Below are positions 55,014 to 63,925 of a stretch of 64,000 nt of DNA, in pieces (positions within the stretch are counted from its first letter, which is position 1; the number at the start of each line of letters is the position of its first letter). The notes under the pieces were generated by a model. The model saw only the letters and a list, made by a program, of their open reading frames with translations, made no database searches and was not told the DNA's origin. Made by a program: the position numbers and the translations under genes. Source of the DNA: Gammaproteobacteria bacterium. GTDB lineage: Bacteria; Pseudomonadota; Gammaproteobacteria; Pseudomonadales; Azotimanducaceae. The stretch lies in contig JABHYO010000142.1 in the NCBI GenBank assembly GCA_018656865.1, positions 1-64,000 of the forward strand, in the 5' to 3' direction.

Positions 55014-55539
55014 GGTCGGCGCCAGAATCCAGCATCTTGTCAATTTCGTGTTCCATTAACCGTTCCGTAACTCCGCCGGCATGAAGGTAGCTGATCATCC
55101 CATTGCCATCAATAAAATAGGTTGTCGGCATACCATAAACACCGAAGGCGTCTTTGATTTCACCGGTGTCATCAAGGCCAGCAGGAAATGTGATTCCGTA
55201 TCGTTCTATAAACTCCAGTGCTTTGGCCTCGGTATCGTTTACCGCAACGCCGACAAACGCAACGCCGTCGCTCTTGTAGTCCTGATAAACCTGGTCCAGA
55301 ACCGGACTTTCCGCGCCGCAGGGAACACACCATGAGGCAAAGAAATTCACGACAACCGGTTTGCCTCTGTGGTTGCTCAATTTGAAATCACCACCTTCAA
55401 GCAAGGTCAGGTTGAAATCAGGCGCAGGTTCCAATGGTGTATCGGATGCAACACGAGAGGTTTCCTCGCTACACCCTGCTGTGAACAGCGCCAATACAAG
55501 AACCAGCAACAACTTGTTCATATAACGCACTCTAAACAT
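55003..55539 (-). CDS. TlpA/ResA-like thioredoxin lipoprotein
   Basis: A 178-residue thioredoxin-like lipoprotein (lipobox FTAGC) with the active site SWCVPCG (Cys71, Cys74) and the cis-Pro loop GMPTTYFI. Start ATG at 55539 has AGGAGG nine bases upstream. Its end overlaps the start of the CPC-type paralogue, and its own start overlaps the previous gene's stop. It probably reduces cysteines of apo-cytochrome c or of a copper protein. Confidence 0.88.
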   Translation of the reverse strand: MFRVRYMNKLLLVLVLALFTAGCSEETSRVASDTPLEPAPDFNLTLLEGGDFKLSNHRGKPVVVNFFASWCVPCGAESPVLDQVYQDYKSDGVAFVGVAVNDTEAKALEFIERYGITFPAGLDDTGEIKDAFGVYGMPTTYFIDGNGMISYLHAGGVTERLMEHEIDKMLDSGADHET

Positions 55540-56377
55540 CGGTGTGATCCTCCTCTTGAGGAATGTAGTCGGGGACGGGCAGGTCCCAGAGGAAATAACG
55601 TTTTCTCATATGGGGAAGGCTGATCTCAATCTCTATTGCAGCAATTTTATCTGAATTGAGAGGCGGAAAACTAAGTAATCCCTGTCGATGGTGCTGTTGG
55701 CCATCATCATAGATCACCTGCCAGTTAGTCGCTTGTTGCTCATGGCCGTTCCCATCACGCAATATCGCCAATTCAGCCAGATCCCAGGGAGGAACAATAC
55801 CCTGGTGAGTATTGATATAGAGAACAAAGTGTTCACCAGGTGTCGGCTCAGATCCACCGACCGACCTTCCGGCGACAAGGTAAGGCAGCAATGCGGTATG
55901 CAGGGTGGGGATATAGATGAGATCCAGGTAGATGTCATCCTCACCGAAGTCAGATTTCCACAGGTGGCGTTTCAGAAACCTCATTGTCTGTTCGGGCAGA
56001 AATGTTGGTACGTTACTGAGAAAGTTGCGCTGAAGGTATTCCGTGATGCTCCCGGCTTCTGAAATACTCAAGTCAGCACGATCCTTGGTATTCATTCTGT
56101 CGACGACCCATTCCCACTCGACGGCGGTCCGGGGTTTGTTCTCGATGACGTCCGTGCTGTGGCATTTTCGTGTGCAGGTCGACAGGTAGAGAGTCTGTGT
56201 TTCCTGCGGTGATAGTTCATCAATCACCCCATGTCTGAATAAGAAGAGCTTTGCCGCAGTCGTAACGTATTGAGTCCTGCTGCCATTTCCCGGTTCAACT
56301 AAAATCAGAAACCCGGCAACCGTCAGCATGCCCACTAAGATGAGGAAGATACCGATACTGATGGTCAGAGGTTTCAA
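55532..56377 (-). CDS. Membrane-anchored CX3CH cytochrome with unknown C-terminal domain
   Basis: A 281-residue protein with an N-terminal TM anchor (about residues 5-27) and a heme-attachment-like motif CTRKCH (Cys68, Cys72, His73), which is CX3CH rather than CX2CH and was confirmed on the codons. The N-terminal part reads like a small cytochrome c (TLYLSTC... then VEWEWVVDRMNTKD). The rest (about 130-281) is beta-rich with no recognised family. It overlaps its neighbours, so it belongs to the c-type handling operon. Confidence 0.72.
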   Translation of the reverse strand: MKPLTISIGIFLILVGMLTVAGFLILVEPGNGSRTQYVTTAAKLFLFRHGVIDELSPQETQTLYLSTCTRKCHSTDVIENKPRTAVEWEWVVDRMNTKDRADLSISEAGSITEYLQRNFLSNVPTFLPEQTMRFLKRHLWKSDFGEDDIYLDLIYIPTLHTALLPYLVAGRSVGGSEPTPGEHFVLYINTHQGIVPPWDLAELAILRDGNGHEQQATNWQVIYDDGQQHHRQGLLSFPPLNSDKIAAIEIEISLPHMRKRYFLWDLPVPDYIPQEEDHTDV

Positions 56378-56808
56378 TTACTCTTCCCGTCGGCAACAAC
56401 GCCTGACTGTGATGAAAACCGGCTTACGATGATATATATCGCCGCAAACAAAATAATCAGCCACGCGGCGATACCTGACCACAACATAGCCCAATCCATG
56501 GTGTCGAAACTTCTGGTGTACTGATAGATCTTTCCTTCTATCTTCTGTCGTGTTGTCAGGCGGGCGTCATCACCATAGGCGGATATAAAGTAATCCATGA
56601 TCTCCTGTTTGGTCATGCCTTTGTTAATCAGTTCGCCTATTTCATTTTTCCAGGTCAGGCCACAGGACATGTTGCAGTCCTGAAGTATCAGTGGGCACTG
56701 GCAGGGGCATGCCAGGTCCTTGGCGACTTCAGCGACAGTTAGTGCTTCGGCGTTGCTGGAAGCGATAAGGCATGCAGTGAGTACGAAGGCGGTCAGGGAT
56801 CGTGTCAT
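56374..56808 (-). CDS. CcmH-like cytochrome c biogenesis protein, CPCQC variant
   Basis: A 144-residue membrane protein with a signal peptide (about residues 1-21), a CcmH/NrfF-type helical domain and a C-terminal TM (about 109-129). The heme lyase thiol motif is replaced by CPCQCP followed by DCNMSCG (Cys34, 36, 38, 45, 49), a cysteine-rich variant also found in some CcmH-like proteins of distant phyla. It overlaps both neighbours. It should hold or reduce apo-cytochrome cysteines. Confidence 0.8.
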   Translation of the reverse strand: MTRSLTAFVLTACLIASSNAEALTVAEVAKDLACPCQCPLILQDCNMSCGLTWKNEIGELINKGMTKQEIMDYFISAYGDDARLTTRQKIEGKIYQYTRSFDTMDWAMLWSGIAAWLIILFAAIYIIVSRFSSQSGVVADGKSN

Positions 56809-57596
56809 ACGGCGGCGGCTCTTTTTCTTGATTTCAGTAACCAGAAGGTAATCACCATCACACCGCCGATACCTGTGCCAAATATCAGATAGAGAATTGT
56901 CCTGATGTTTCGCTGGGTCTCATAGGGTGAACTGAATACCTTTGGACCGCTCATTCGTGAATACTTGATATCCATTGACGGTTTCTGATCCTTCTTTGCG
57001 TATCCGATATCGAATACCTGTTCGCGACCAGTATCGAATTCATCGTAGGTATAGTGGTAGTGGGTTTCTTCACCTTCAACGTTCAATTGGCCATCGCCCG
57101 GGGAGATGTTGAATTCCGTCGATCTCAGTGGCTGTTGGATGTCGATTTCCAGCTTGTCGATCAAGTGGTTTGCCTTGATCCTGTAGCGAAAGGATCTTTT
57201 TTCAACGCTGACATCAAAGGGTGTGAAGTGAAAACTCAGATAGAAATTGGGATAGGGGAGATAGAGCTCTATCTCATCAAATTCGGTTGTTTGTCTGACG
57301 GAATATAGCTGGCAGAAATGCTGGCCTTCATGAGACAAACTGCAGGCGTCATTGATAATTGACCCTTTGGGTAGCAGAAAGGTGGTTTTGATAGGGAATG
57401 AGGTAACGTCCTCAAACCTGCCATCGTAGATTGCCAGCACACTCGGATCATCGTACTCGGGCCAGATGGAGACCTGCATCCTGCCGATGGACAGATTATC
57501 GGCACCGATGGCATAAGCTGACAGAGCTGTACAGACTATCGCAAAGCTCATCAATCTCCTGGTTAGCCCAGGCTTTTTGGGTTCTCTTGCTCTCAT
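56805..57596 (-). CDS. Exported protein of unknown function with C-terminal membrane anchor
   Basis: A protein of about 263 residues with an N-terminal signal-like segment (LMSFAIVCTALSAYAIGA), a large beta-rich periplasmic domain and a single C-terminal TM (about 235-256) with a cytosolic basic tail. The ATG at 57596 has AGAGGG upstream and is preferred to 57674. It heads the minus-strand operon with CcmH-, TlpA- and CcdA-like genes. No family recognised; context suggests cytochrome c or copper-protein assembly. Confidence 0.65.
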   Translation of the reverse strand: MRAREPKKPGLTRRLMSFAIVCTALSAYAIGADNLSIGRMQVSIWPEYDDPSVLAIYDGRFEDVTSFPIKTTFLLPKGSIINDACSLSHEGQHFCQLYSVRQTTEFDEIELYLPYPNFYLSFHFTPFDVSVEKRSFRYRIKANHLIDKLEIDIQQPLRSTEFNISPGDGQLNVEGEETHYHYTYDEFDTGREQVFDIGYAKKDQKPSMDIKYSRMSGPKVFSSPYETQRNIRTILYLIFGTGIGGVMVITFWLLKSRKRAAAV

Positions 57597-57682
57597 TCTA
57601 ATACCCTCTGCTGGTTTTAGAGAGTAACAAGAATTCTTACCGGTTGCTGGTACCAGTTCTATGTCGTACGTCAATATTTGTA

Positions 57683-57973
57683 TTAATAGACGACCCTGGC
57701 GACCAGCATGCCGTCTTCTTCCGCAACGGTAAGCCGGGTCATGCAGGGCATGCAGTAGACTCTGTCACCGGGACGTAGCGAACGGGCGGAACGAATCACA
57801 ACCAGGCAGACTGGACACAAAACCTCGTTATCGGCCAGTTCATCACCTTTACCTTTCCATTTGCGATAGAACTTCCGATACTTTTTTGGGACTTCGTTGA
57901 ATCCGGTGTCGGTCAGCTCATATTTCTGCCGGTCAGCAGTAAATCTGTCCGAATCGATCAGTGGATCATTCAT
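57683..57973 (-). CDS. Small zinc-ribbon protein
   Basis: A 96-residue protein with CPVC and CMPC (CxxC pairs 20-odd residues apart) forming a zinc ribbon or rubredoxin-like site, after a basic N-terminal part (KKYRKFYRKWKGKG). Its start overlaps the end of the ferritin-like gene at 57970 (ATGA), so it is co-translated and may be a redox or assembly partner of the diiron protein. Confidence 0.72.
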   Translation of the reverse strand: MNDPLIDSDRFTADRQKYELTDTGFNEVPKKYRKFYRKWKGKGDELADNEVLCPVCLVVIRSARSLRPGDRVYCMPCMTRLTVAEEDGMLVARVVY

Positions 57974-58740
57974 GTCGAGAATCCAAGCCGCTCGATTGTC
58001 GCCAGATAGTTTGAAGAAATACCGAGATCCTCAGTATCAATCTTGAGTTCCTCGGCGATTTCACTGAATGTGGACAGGACCAGTGGGTTCAGTTCCGCGG
58101 TAATGCGATTGAGGCGTGTCCTGGTGTGCGGCGCCTGCTTCAATTTTCGTCCGAGATCGTTTTCACCAAACCCCATGTGCCGGCGTTCATCTTTGGCAAC
58201 GCCAGTGAGGATGCCGCTGGTAATAGGGTCCGCAGTAGCCGCATGAGCTTGAAAAACAGTGAACTCCATGGCTTCCAGAATGACATTCTGGACAAAGATC
58301 GCGGCCTCCCAGTCACGTTGATCGACAAATTCCAGGAGCCGGTCCTTGAACTTGAGCAGCGATTGATTTGATCGAGCTGTGATTTCCTGCCAGGGGTCTT
58401 CAATGCCCAGCATTTTCAGGCGATGTACGAAGACCTCCAGATGTCGCCCCTCGTCAACGACCTGCGTCGACAGAAAAATGGCAGCATCGGGTGCAGGTGC
58501 AAAGCTGATCATCCCGCTGGATGCCTGAAGTGCCGCCTGCTCGGCCACGCAATAGTTACAGAGCGTGGTCACGAGATAATTCAGCTCAGACTCCGAAAAT
58601 TCTTCATCCGTCAGGTTTGGGTCGAATCCGAAATCCGTACCGCCGAGATATCCTTCCACTGCTTCCAGCCAGAACTGAAAGGAATGCACCTCGGCGTGGA
58701 AGTCCTCTTCACTGAGTGCATGGGGGTCAACTTCAGCCAT
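57970..58740 (-). CDS. Ferritin-like diiron protein (paralogue 1)
   Basis: A 256-residue four-helix protein with iron-ligand motifs of ferritin-like oxygenases: EQAALQASSG, DEGRH (ExxH type), ILEAME and DERRHMGFGE. The pattern matches the R2-like/N-oxygenase-type ferritin-like superfamily. Co-translated with the zinc-ribbon gene and next to paralogue 2. The reaction is unknown. Confidence 0.82.
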   Translation of the reverse strand: MAEVDPHALSEEDFHAEVHSFQFWLEAVEGYLGGTDFGFDPNLTDEEFSESELNYLVTTLCNYCVAEQAALQASSGMISFAPAPDAAIFLSTQVVDEGRHLEVFVHRLKMLGIEDPWQEITARSNQSLLKFKDRLLEFVDQRDWEAAIFVQNVILEAMEFTVFQAHAATADPITSGILTGVAKDERRHMGFGENDLGRKLKQAPHTRTRLNRITAELNPLVLSTFSEIAEELKIDTEDLGISSNYLATIERLGFST

Positions 58741-58754
58741 GACCTTGAGCCTTC

Positions 58755-59630
58755 CTATGCTGCCGGTGAGAGATACTCAAGGCCGATACGTCCCAGTCTG
58801 GTCTTAAACTCGCCTAAGACCGTATCGGAGAGAACAGCTTCCATCTCGCTGGCATCAGCCTTGTTTAGATCCACCCCGTGGTATACCGCAGCTTTCGCGT
58901 CGGGTGATGACTGCGAGTGGGCTTCTTCTACGACATCGCTATTGGCTTTGAAGGAATCGGCGAAAGTGGCGAGCATGTGGTAGGTCATATCCTGCTGCAT
59001 TTTCTGAATCTCGGCTTTCTTCTCCGGATGTTCCTTGATCAGCGAACCGATCCTGTTTTCCCCGAAGCCGACGTGACGTCTTTCGTCAGCAATCGTACCT
59101 GAAAGCGTGTGCGCGAACTTAGGGTTGGTACCATCGTTAGTCGCGTGCATCATCTCGAATACACTGAATGCCATGCCTTCAAGCACGATATTCTGGCCAA
59201 CGACCCCAGCGATAAAGTCCTTTTTGTCGACTTTCTCCAGCAGTACTTCGGCAAATTTGACGAGGTTGGGGTTAGCGTAACGACTAATGGTTGAATCCAG
59301 GTCATCTTTTCTGACACCCAGATCCAGAAGCCGCTGTGTGAAGATCTCCACATGACGGGCTTCATCGAGCGTCTGTGTTGCGAGAAACATCTTGCTGCTG
59401 TCATCGGGTGCTGCATTGACCAGTCCGGAAGATGCAGCGAGTGCGGCTCTCTCTCCCACAACCAGTTGGACAGTTGTCCGGATTGCATCCTCTCTGAAGG
59501 TATCGTTGCCCAGCATTTCTTCCGGCTCTTTCTCGCCAGCGCCGTGCCCGTAGTCGGTGTCTTCAAGATAGCCCTGCGGACAGGACTCCAGCCAGCTTTG
59601 AATTGAATAACCCGATAGAAAATCAGCCAT
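58755..59630 (-). CDS. Ferritin-like diiron protein (paralogue 2)
   Basis: A 291-residue paralogue with the same metal-ligand order: ERAALAASSG, DEARHVEIF, VLEGMAF and DERRHVGFGE. It lies 15 bases upstream of paralogue 1 on the same strand. Both have two ExxH sites and two further Glu, so both may bind two irons. Their pairing with two acyl-CoA dehydrogenases upstream suggests an oxygenase role in lipid metabolism, as inference. Confidence 0.84.
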   Translation of the reverse strand: MADFLSGYSIQSWLESCPQGYLEDTDYGHGAGEKEPEEMLGNDTFREDAIRTTVQLVVGERAALAASSGLVNAAPDDSSKMFLATQTLDEARHVEIFTQRLLDLGVRKDDLDSTISRYANPNLVKFAEVLLEKVDKKDFIAGVVGQNIVLEGMAFSVFEMMHATNDGTNPKFAHTLSGTIADERRHVGFGENRIGSLIKEHPEKKAEIQKMQQDMTYHMLATFADSFKANSDVVEEAHSQSSPDAKAAVYHGVDLNKADASEMEAVLSDTVLGEFKTRLGRIGLEYLSPAA

Positions 59631-59763
59631 CTTAGATCTCTCACAAGTTTGGAATGTGGACAGTACTTTAGAGAGGTTTTACGTTGATAGAACTGACTTA
59701 TGTCAAATCATCATTCAGAATAAGAATCATATCAGGCCATATCGGAGTCCGATACGGCCGTGG

Positions 59764-60969
59764 TTATCCGCCTTTGACATCCCTGAACGGTACGGCCTTG
59801 TCTATTTCAGGTTCCTTCGGCAGACCCAGCACGCGCTCACCGATAATATTCCGCTGAACCTGGTCGGTCCCGCCGCCGATGGAGGTAAAGTAGGCGTTGA
59901 GTGCCAGAAAGTTAGCGTCTTCCGCCCGCGGATTTTCAGAACCTTCCAGGAGGCTTTCTGCGTCCAATAGATCAGTCCGCAGGCGTGCGGTTTCATGCAG
60001 GATCCTGGACATGGCCAGTTTTCCCAGAGACATGATGGAAGCAGATGTACCCACTTCCAGGTCTGCTTTCGCTCGAGCCGTGTTGAGGTCGTTGAGTTTG
60101 CGCCAGGCGATCACCTGGGCGATACGTTGGCGTATTGAGGTGTCGCTCAGTTTGCCAGCCTCCCGGGCAAGCGCAATCAGTTCGTCTTCTCCTTCAGCCA
60201 TTTTTACTCTATTGCCGCTGCGCGGACCTCTTGCCGCTTCTCCCATATATGAGCGCTCGTAAGCCAGCGCGGTAACCAGAACCTTCCAGCCGTCACCTTC
60301 GTTGCTTAAAAGGTTGGCGGCAGGTGCACGAGCGTCGGTAATAAAAACCTCATTGAAGTGTGACTCGTTAGTTATCTGGCGCAGAGGTCGAATCTCGATA
60401 CCCGGTTGTTTCATGGGTAGGAAAAAGAAAGACAGTCCTCGATGTTTCGGCACGTCCCAGTTGGTTCGCGCAATCAGCATGCCGTAGTCTGCCCTCGTGG
60501 CGCCGGAGGTCCATACCTTCTGGCCATTGACGACCCATTCATCGCCATCGCGTTCCGCTTTCGTACGAACCCCGGCGAGGTCTGAACCAGCTCCGGGTTC
60601 GCTGTACAGGAGGCACATTTCGACTTCGCCGCGCATAAGTCCGGGGATTAATTGCTTTTTCAGATCTTCAGTCGCAAATGCCAGAAGCGTGTTGATCCAC
60701 AGGTTGGTGCGATCCTGTCCCGTACCAAAAGCGTGGACCCTCGCGAATTCTTCCCGGACCACACGGTTTCGGGCATCGTCGAATTCTCTGCCGAACCATT
60801 CCTTAGGCCACTGTGGTGCTGCCCATCCGGCATCGACAACCTGGGTAAGCCAGGCAACACGGTTCGGTCCTTCCTGAGCCTCACCTTTCCAGGCAGGGTT
60901 CCAGTTTTCTTCCAGCCAGGCTCGAACCTCCTGGCGGACCGTTTCAACATCAGGTAGTTGTTCTGTCAT
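59764..60969 (-). CDS. Acyl-CoA dehydrogenase
   Basis: A flavoprotein of about 401 residues with the signature LYSEPGAGSDLAG and the C-terminal IGGGTDQVQRNIIGERVLGLP. ATG 60969 is preferred to 60990 because GGGGGG precedes it and the family's N-terminus starts there. It lies three bases from the second acyl-CoA dehydrogenase on the same strand. Such unequal pairs often work as a heteromer on steroid side-chain or bulky acyl-CoA esters. Confidence 0.92.
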   Translation of the reverse strand: MTEQLPDVETVRQEVRAWLEENWNPAWKGEAQEGPNRVAWLTQVVDAGWAAPQWPKEWFGREFDDARNRVVREEFARVHAFGTGQDRTNLWINTLLAFATEDLKKQLIPGLMRGEVEMCLLYSEPGAGSDLAGVRTKAERDGDEWVVNGQKVWTSGATRADYGMLIARTNWDVPKHRGLSFFFLPMKQPGIEIRPLRQITNESHFNEVFITDARAPAANLLSNEGDGWKVLVTALAYERSYMGEAARGPRSGNRVKMAEGEDELIALAREAGKLSDTSIRQRIAQVIAWRKLNDLNTARAKADLEVGTSASIMSLGKLAMSRILHETARLRTDLLDAESLLEGSENPRAEDANFLALNAYFTSIGGGTDQVQRNIIGERVLGLPKEPEIDKAVPFRDVKGG

Positions 60970-60971
60970 GG

Positions 60972-62084
60972 TTAACCCCCCAGAGCACACAGGTATTGTT
61001 CACGAAAATAGTTCGACGAGCCGAGCAGTTGTTGATCAGCCCGGGACCGTCGCAGGTAGAGATGTGCAACATGCTCCCAGGTGAAAGCGATGCCGCCATG
61101 CATCTGTACAGCATCCGCCGCTGACCTGACGAAGGCATCAGCGCAGGAAAAACCTGCAAGGTATCTCCAGGCCGGGGCATCATCGGCTCCGTCATCGGTT
61201 TTTTCTGCTGCCTGACGTGCTGCCGAAATTGCCGATTCTACTTCGACGATTAAATCAGCAGCCATGTGTTTGACAGCCTGAAAGCTGCCAATCGGCCGGC
61301 CGAACTGGTGGCGAATATTGGCGTAGTCCACGGTAATGTCGAGAATCCGCTGTGCGCCACCTGCCTGTTCGCCAGCTAGTGCAACGAGACCCAGGTCGAG
61401 GGCATGTTGTATGGATTGCCAGCCGGAGCCGACATCTCCAATCTGCCGTGCGGGTGTGTCAGTCAGTGTGATCTTGTCCAGTACCAGTGTGTGATCGAAA
61501 CTTGGCAGGGCCAGGCAAGTGGCACCATGCGATGAGGGTTCGATTTCGAATAGCGCCGGACCGCTGTCTGTATTGGCAACCGCAATCCAGCAATCGGCGC
61601 CGCGTCCATGCAGGACAAAACCGGAGGCACCACTCAGAACCCAATCATCACCTCGTCTTTCTGCTGAAATCCCAAGGGTTTTTCCCGTCCAGTCCCCTTC
61701 GGGAGAAGTGATGAGCAGAGTTGCAACCAGTGAGCCGGATGCGAGTTGTGGCAGCAGTCGTGACTGGGCATCTTCATCGCCGCTTGCCTGCAATGCCGCA
61801 ACCGACATCACGGCGCTTGCCAGGAGAGGAGCACCCAGCAATGCGCTGCCAGCCTGCTCCATGACCCTCTCGACTGCGATAATCCCCGCACCTGCGCCGC
61901 CGTGACGCTCTTCGACCAGCAGGCTGGTGAGACCCATCTCCGACATTGCCTTCCAGAGCGTGGGATCATATCCCTTGCGGTCCTCCATCCATGAGCGGAC
62001 CTGTTCTTCGGTGCATTTATCTGCGAGAAGGCGGGTAAAAGCGTCCTGCAGGGTAGAGAGTTCTTCGCCTGACAATCTGGCCAA
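60972..62084 (-). CDS. Acyl-CoA dehydrogenase family protein, second subunit
   Basis: A 370-residue acyl-CoA dehydrogenase-like protein with FGRPIGSFQAVKHMAAD and MHGGIAFTWEHVAHLYLRR. The middle domain is more divergent than in the partner, typical for the partner subunit of heteromeric FadE-type enzymes. It precedes the other gene by two bases in one operon. Confidence 0.9.
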   Translation of the reverse strand: MARLSGEELSTLQDAFTRLLADKCTEEQVRSWMEDRKGYDPTLWKAMSEMGLTSLLVEERHGGAGAGIIAVERVMEQAGSALLGAPLLASAVMSVAALQASGDEDAQSRLLPQLASGSLVATLLITSPEGDWTGKTLGISAERRGDDWVLSGASGFVLHGRGADCWIAVANTDSGPALFEIEPSSHGATCLALPSFDHTLVLDKITLTDTPARQIGDVGSGWQSIQHALDLGLVALAGEQAGGAQRILDITVDYANIRHQFGRPIGSFQAVKHMAADLIVEVESAISAARQAAEKTDDGADDAPAWRYLAGFSCADAFVRSAADAVQMHGGIAFTWEHVAHLYLRRSRADQQLLGSSNYFREQYLCALGG

Positions 62085-62130
62085 TGTTTATCCTTAGTTA
62101 TTAAGTTTCACGCATGACAACAAGGTAACA

Positions 62131-62170
62131 CGAATTCAGGATCATCGAATTCAGGATCATCGAATTCAGG
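62131..62170. repeat. 15-bp tandem repeat
   Basis: The unit CGAATTCAGGATCAT is present twice in full (62131-62145 and 62146-62160) and once in part (62161-62170). It overlaps the last codons of the 62166 gene and the gap before the acyl-CoA dehydrogenase operon. Probably slipped-strand expansion. Confidence 0.85.
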
Positions 62171-63161
62171 GGTCAAGCAACATCTGCCACCAGCGTGCGG
62201 TCTGATCTCTTGTTGTTTGCCGCAATGATTGCCAGTCGATGTGTGCGTCCTGGGGCTTGTGGGGATCCAGATCAATCGCCCAAAGCGCATCGATTTCGTT
62301 GGGCACAACGGAGTAGCGGACATCGATGATGCGATTCGGGACATCCGGATCGACTGCCAGGTAATCGTTCGAGAACCAGCGGAACCTTTCGATGTCTTTT
62401 GCTTGCTGGCTGGTCAGGTCCAGCCAGGGGAGGTGTTTCTTCAGATCGAGTTTTTCGGCGTTATCGCCGGGGTACTGGCGACCATTCACCCCCAGTCTTA
62501 CAGCATCGACATAGTATCTGTCCCCGGCCTCGTAGACGATCTTCCAGAGGAGCATGCTGCCAAATCCCGGCTTGGCTTCCAGGCGAACCGGATCGTGGTC
62601 TCTCGAAGCAGCGAGCGCATAACCCAGTTCCTCGGCTCGTTCGCGTTGGAAGACACCAAAGATGAGGTAGGAGACCGCCCAGAGCATCGCTATGCGACCG
62701 AGGGCAGGCTTTTTTCGAATGACCCCGAAGACAATCAGTCCCAGGATTGGCAGGGTGAACAATGGATCGACGATGGAAACGTTGTTCCACGCGAAGCGTT
62801 CAGTTGAGAATGGCCAAAACAGCTGGGTGCCGTAGTTCGTGCAGGCGTCGAGCAGGCCGTGTGTAGCATAGCCCAGCAGGCAGCAAATATAGCTTTCTCT
62901 GAAGGTTAGTCCCTTGCCCAGCCAGCGATACATGACCAGCGTGACGATCAGGGCTCCGATGGGAATAAAGATCAACGAATGCGTGAACTGGCGATGAAAT
63001 TCGAGAAACAGCAGTGGGTCGGTCGGGGAAACAATGAGGATGTCGAGATCGGGTGCCAGGCCACCAAAGCAGCCCAGCAGAGTTGCTGACTTGACCTTCT
63101 CCTTGCTGCTGGCGGACTGGGCGAGCATCGCTCCCAGAGAGCCCTGGCTGATCGGATCCAT
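62166..63161 (-). CDS. YdjM-type membrane-bound metal-dependent hydrolase (DUF457)
   Basis: A 331-residue protein with a DUF457 N-terminal half (about four to five TM helices) carrying the metal-ligand motifs GGLAPDLD and HRQFTHSL and a soluble C-terminal half. Related proteins are annotated as inner-membrane metal-dependent hydrolases; no reaction is established. Its last bases fall in the 15-bp tandem repeat. Confidence 0.82.
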   Translation of the reverse strand: MDPISQGSLGAMLAQSASSKEKVKSATLLGCFGGLAPDLDILIVSPTDPLLFLEFHRQFTHSLIFIPIGALIVTLVMYRWLGKGLTFRESYICCLLGYATHGLLDACTNYGTQLFWPFSTERFAWNNVSIVDPLFTLPILGLIVFGVIRKKPALGRIAMLWAVSYLIFGVFQRERAEELGYALAASRDHDPVRLEAKPGFGSMLLWKIVYEAGDRYYVDAVRLGVNGRQYPGDNAEKLDLKKHLPWLDLTSQQAKDIERFRWFSNDYLAVDPDVPNRIIDVRYSVVPNEIDALWAIDLDPHKPQDAHIDWQSLRQTTRDQTARWWQMLLDP

Positions 63162-63271
63162 TGAGTTGGTTTTCTAATGCTGATAAAGCGCCGGAGTATA
63201 CCGAAAATTGACGCTTCAACCCGATGTGTTTAGTGTGCAGATCGAGCAGAAGAGGGGTGGTAGCGGCGCAC

Positions 63272-63925
63272 ATGAAGGTCTATATCGACTATAAAAGCCC
63301 ATACGCCTATATCGCCAAGGACCCCACCTATCAGTTGGAGCGGGAATTCGGTATCCAGATCGACTGGTACCCGCTGACACTTAATATCGGCAGCTTTCTG
63401 GGAACTGCAAGGAAAATTGACAACGGCGCAGTTGTCGAGAACAACCGTTCCCCCAGGCAGTGGTTGGCCGTCAAGTATGCCTATAGGGATGCAAGGCGAT
63501 ATGCTGAATTACGTGGGCTGACGCTTAAAGGAACACAGAAAATTTGGGACAGCTCCCTGGCTGCCATCGGCCTGCTCTGGGCAAAGCAACAGGGTCATGA
63601 GCCGCTAAAAGCCTATACCGATATGACCTATGAACGTTTCTGGAAGCGTGAACTGGATATCGAAGACCCTGAAGTGATCGTGTCCCTGCTGGAGGATTCC
63701 GGAAGTAAAACGACAGGATTCGATGAGTATCTTGTTGGTGAGGGCCGCGAATATCACGACAGGCTTCAGGATGAGATCCTTGATGCCGGTTATTACGGCG
63801 TACCCACCTACGTTGTCGATGGCGAGTCCTACTTCGGTCGACAAAATCTACCGAGGGTTCGCTGGCATCTCTCAGGGAAACCCGGACCGCTGCCGGACAT
63901 TGCCTACGACACTCTAGGGTCATGA
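63272..63925 (+). CDS. DsbA-family 2-hydroxychromene-2-carboxylate isomerase-like protein
   Basis: A protein of about 217 residues with the N-terminal VYIDYKSPYAY strand, where the DsbA CxxC is replaced by a serine-containing SPY, and the cis-proline segment YYGVPTYVVDGESYFGRQ. The pattern is that of HCCA isomerases and kappa glutathione transferases, which act on aromatic or thiol-conjugated substrates. ATG 63272 is preferred to 63224. Its stop overlaps the next gene's start. Confidence 0.84.
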   Translation: MKVYIDYKSPYAYIAKDPTYQLEREFGIQIDWYPLTLNIGSFLGTARKIDNGAVVENNRSPRQWLAVKYAYRDARRYAELRGLTLKGTQKIWDSSLAAIGLLWAKQQGHEPLKAYTDMTYERFWKRELDIEDPEVIVSLLEDSGSKTTGFDEYLVGEGREYHDRLQDEILDAGYYGVPTYVVDGESYFGRQNLPRVRWHLSGKPGPLPDIAYDTLGS

